DNA of 64,000 bases from Haemophilus parainfluenzae (GTDB lineage: Bacteria; Pseudomonadota; Gammaproteobacteria; Enterobacterales; Pasteurellaceae): contig NZ_CP063117.1 in assembly GCF_014931375.1 (NCBI RefSeq), positions 1,550,501-1,614,500 on the forward strand. The letters are read 5' to 3'. Shown here piece after piece: positions 62,690-64,000 of the stretch (position 1 is its first letter; every line of letters begins with the position of its first letter). Below the pieces are notes generated by a model. That model made no database searches, had not been told where the DNA came from, and worked only from the letters and a program-made list of their open reading frames with translations. The position numbers and the translations under genes are program-made.

Positions 62690-64000
62690 TTATTGGTTTA
62701 AAATGCTTAAATAAAGCTGCTCATATTGAGCGGCGGCATTTTTCCAACTAAAGTCCTGTGCCATGGCGTTATTACGAACCATTGCCCAAACACGTTGTTT
62801 TTGCCACAACGCAAAGGCGTGTTGGATAGCACTTCGTAAATCATCTGCTTCAGCTTTTTGGAATACAAAGCCTGTTGCAGTACGCTCTTTAATGGTTTCG
62901 CTTGTACTGTTTGTCACTGTATCCGCTAATCCCCCAGTCGCTCGAACAAGCGGCAATGTGCCATATTGCAAGCCATATAATTGGGTTAATCCACAAGGTT
63001 CAAAACGGCTTGGAACTAAAATGACATCACCGCCCGCAACCATTAAATGTGAAAGTGCTTCATCATAGCCAATTTTTACTGCAATATGTTCTGGGTAACG
63101 TTGTGCTAATTGGCAAATTCCCTCTTCTAAATGTTTAGCACCGGAACCAAGAATCGCTAATTGACCACCTTGTTTAACAATTTCATCCGCTGTGGCAATC
63201 AGTAAATCCACACCTTTTTGTTCTGTTAAGCGAGTTACCATCACAAATAAGAGTGCATCAGGTTGTTGTGGTAAATTAAAATAAGCTTGTAAATCAGCTT
63301 TATTTTTCTTCTTGCCTGCGATGGATTTTAATTTGTAGTGATGCTGAATATATGCATCACAGCTTGGATGCCAAATTTCTTGATCCACGCCATTTAAAAT
63401 CCCCACCAACTTACCGGCTCCACGTAAGCCTGTTAACAAGCCTTGCAAGCCATAAGCAAAGTCTGGTGTAGTAATTTCTTTTGCATAAGTAGGACTCACT
63501 GCTGTGACCATATCAGAATAATAGAGACCTGCTTTTAAATACGAAATTTGGCCAAATAATTCTAAACCATCAACATGGAACATGCCTTCTGGCAATCCAA
63601 TTTCATGTAAATGGCGATGAGCAAATTGTCCTTGATAAGCCAAGTTATGAATTGTAAATACTGATTTTGCAGGGCGACCTTTATTAAAGAGATAAGCAGC
63701 GGCTAAGCCCGCATGCCAATCATGAGCATGAACCACTTCTGCTCGCCACCAACTGTCTAAGCCTGTCGCAAGTTCTGCGCCCACCCAGCCTAATAAAGCA
63801 AAACGCTTATAGTTATCAGCATAATCATTGTAATCGGTATCATGATAAGGATTTCCTTCTCGCCAATAGAGATGTGGCGCATCAATCAGATAAATCCCCA
63901 CGCCATTGTATTCGCCATAACGTAACACAACATGACCTGCAAAATTATCAAATTCTGTGACGACATGCGTGTTCTCAATGCCCGCAGAGATTTTTGGATA
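62690..64000 (-). CDS. glgA: Glycogen synthase, N-terminal part beyond the window
   Basis: The frame is open from the window edge, so about 436 codons of the C-terminal part are seen. GlgA elongates glycogen with ADP-glucose. Visible family segments are VVHAHDWHAGLAAAYL, YADNYKRFALLG, TRLTEQKGVDLL and SRFEPCGLTQLYGLQYGTLP (the GT5 nucleotide-binding signature with its Glu). The ATG at 63928 is internal, since the reading continues upstream with YPKISAGIENTHVVTEFDN. The true start is beyond 64000. Confidence 0.95.
   Translation of the reverse strand, partial: YPKISAGIENTHVVTEFDNFAGHVVLRYGEYNGVGIYLIDAPHLYWREGNPYHDTDYNDYADNYKRFALLGWVGAELATGLDSWWRAEVVHAHDWHAGLAAAYLFNKGRPAKSVFTIHNLAYQGQFAHRHLHEIGLPEGMFHVDGLELFGQISYLKAGLYYSDMVTAVSPTYAKEITTPDFAYGLQGLLTGLRGAGKLVGILNGVDQEIWHPSCDAYIQHHYKLKSIAGKKKNKADLQAYFNLPQQPDALLFVMVTRLTEQKGVDLLIATADEIVKQGGQLAILGSGAKHLEEGICQLAQRYPEHIAVKIGYDEALSHLMVAGGDVILVPSRFEPCGLTQLYGLQYGTLPLVRATGGLADTVTNSTSETIKERTATGFVFQKAEADDLRSAIQHAFALWQKQRVWAMVRNNAMAQDFSWKNAAAQYEQLYLSILNQ

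Overview
The window is chromosomal DNA of a Pasteurellaceae bacterium, most likely a Haemophilus close to H. parainfluenzae or H. influenzae. I read at least 45 exact copies of the 9-bp uptake signal core AAGTGCGGT or its complement, which is the H. influenzae type. The protein sequences and gene neighbourhoods (recB-recD, matP/lonH/fabA, rsxABCDGE-nth, csdA-csdE-queF, fMet tRNA-rimP-nusA-infB, glgA-glgP) also fit this group. The species is inferred. There are no prophages, insertion sequences, rRNA genes or CRISPR arrays.

Layout. 1-2.5 kb: 3' part of a dps gene, a split ThrE-type exporter (yjjP/yjjB) and grxB. 2.5-8.1 kb: recB and recD on the minus strand, translationally coupled; recC is not here. 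8.2-15.6 kb: the accessory part of the window, a type I (IC-like) restriction-modification locus in the order hsdM-hsdS-prrC-(broken rhuM-like gene)-hsdR. The third gene is a PrrC anticodon nuclease, so this is a restriction system with a tRNA-cutting back-up. hsdS carries three exact 12-bp repeats (LTSE x3) in the spacer between its target-recognition domains. 15.6-24.8 kb: dsrE-like gene, purine permease, usg, ybaK, fabA (with FadR- and FabR-like sites), lonH, matP, cspD, yoaH, truC, yqcC, acyP and a DUF2057 gene. 24.9-35.2 kb: a YccS-like FUSC membrane protein, then the rsx electron-transport operon with an apparently overlooked 24-codon membrane ORF between rsxA and rsxB and a repeat-rich rsxC, then nth and an NSS transporter.

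35.2-43.5 kb: uup, dgt, lrgB, lrgA on the minus strand; divergent secreted nuclease, csdA, csdE, a DUF2310 gene and queF. 43.5-51 kb: tyrA (two TyrR-like boxes), truB, rbfA, infB, nusA, rimP and the initiator tRNA, in the ancient translation/transcription-factor order, with two intrinsic terminators between the tRNA and rimP. 51-56 kb: a Gly-rich small lipoprotein coupled to a kinase-like protein, a DUF1439 gene, the ygiW-qseB-qseC operon with direct-repeat regulator sites, and an unrecognised lipoprotein. 56-64 kb: yfaE, dapB, a LysE/RhtB exporter, pgpA, thiL, nusB, ribE, glgP and the 3' part of glgA.

Most genes are core housekeeping genes in tight operons with overlapping stop/start codons. 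The novelty is concentrated in the restriction/anticodon-nuclease locus, the small ORFs and the promoter-region operator candidates. All function calls rest on reading the translations; no database search was run.
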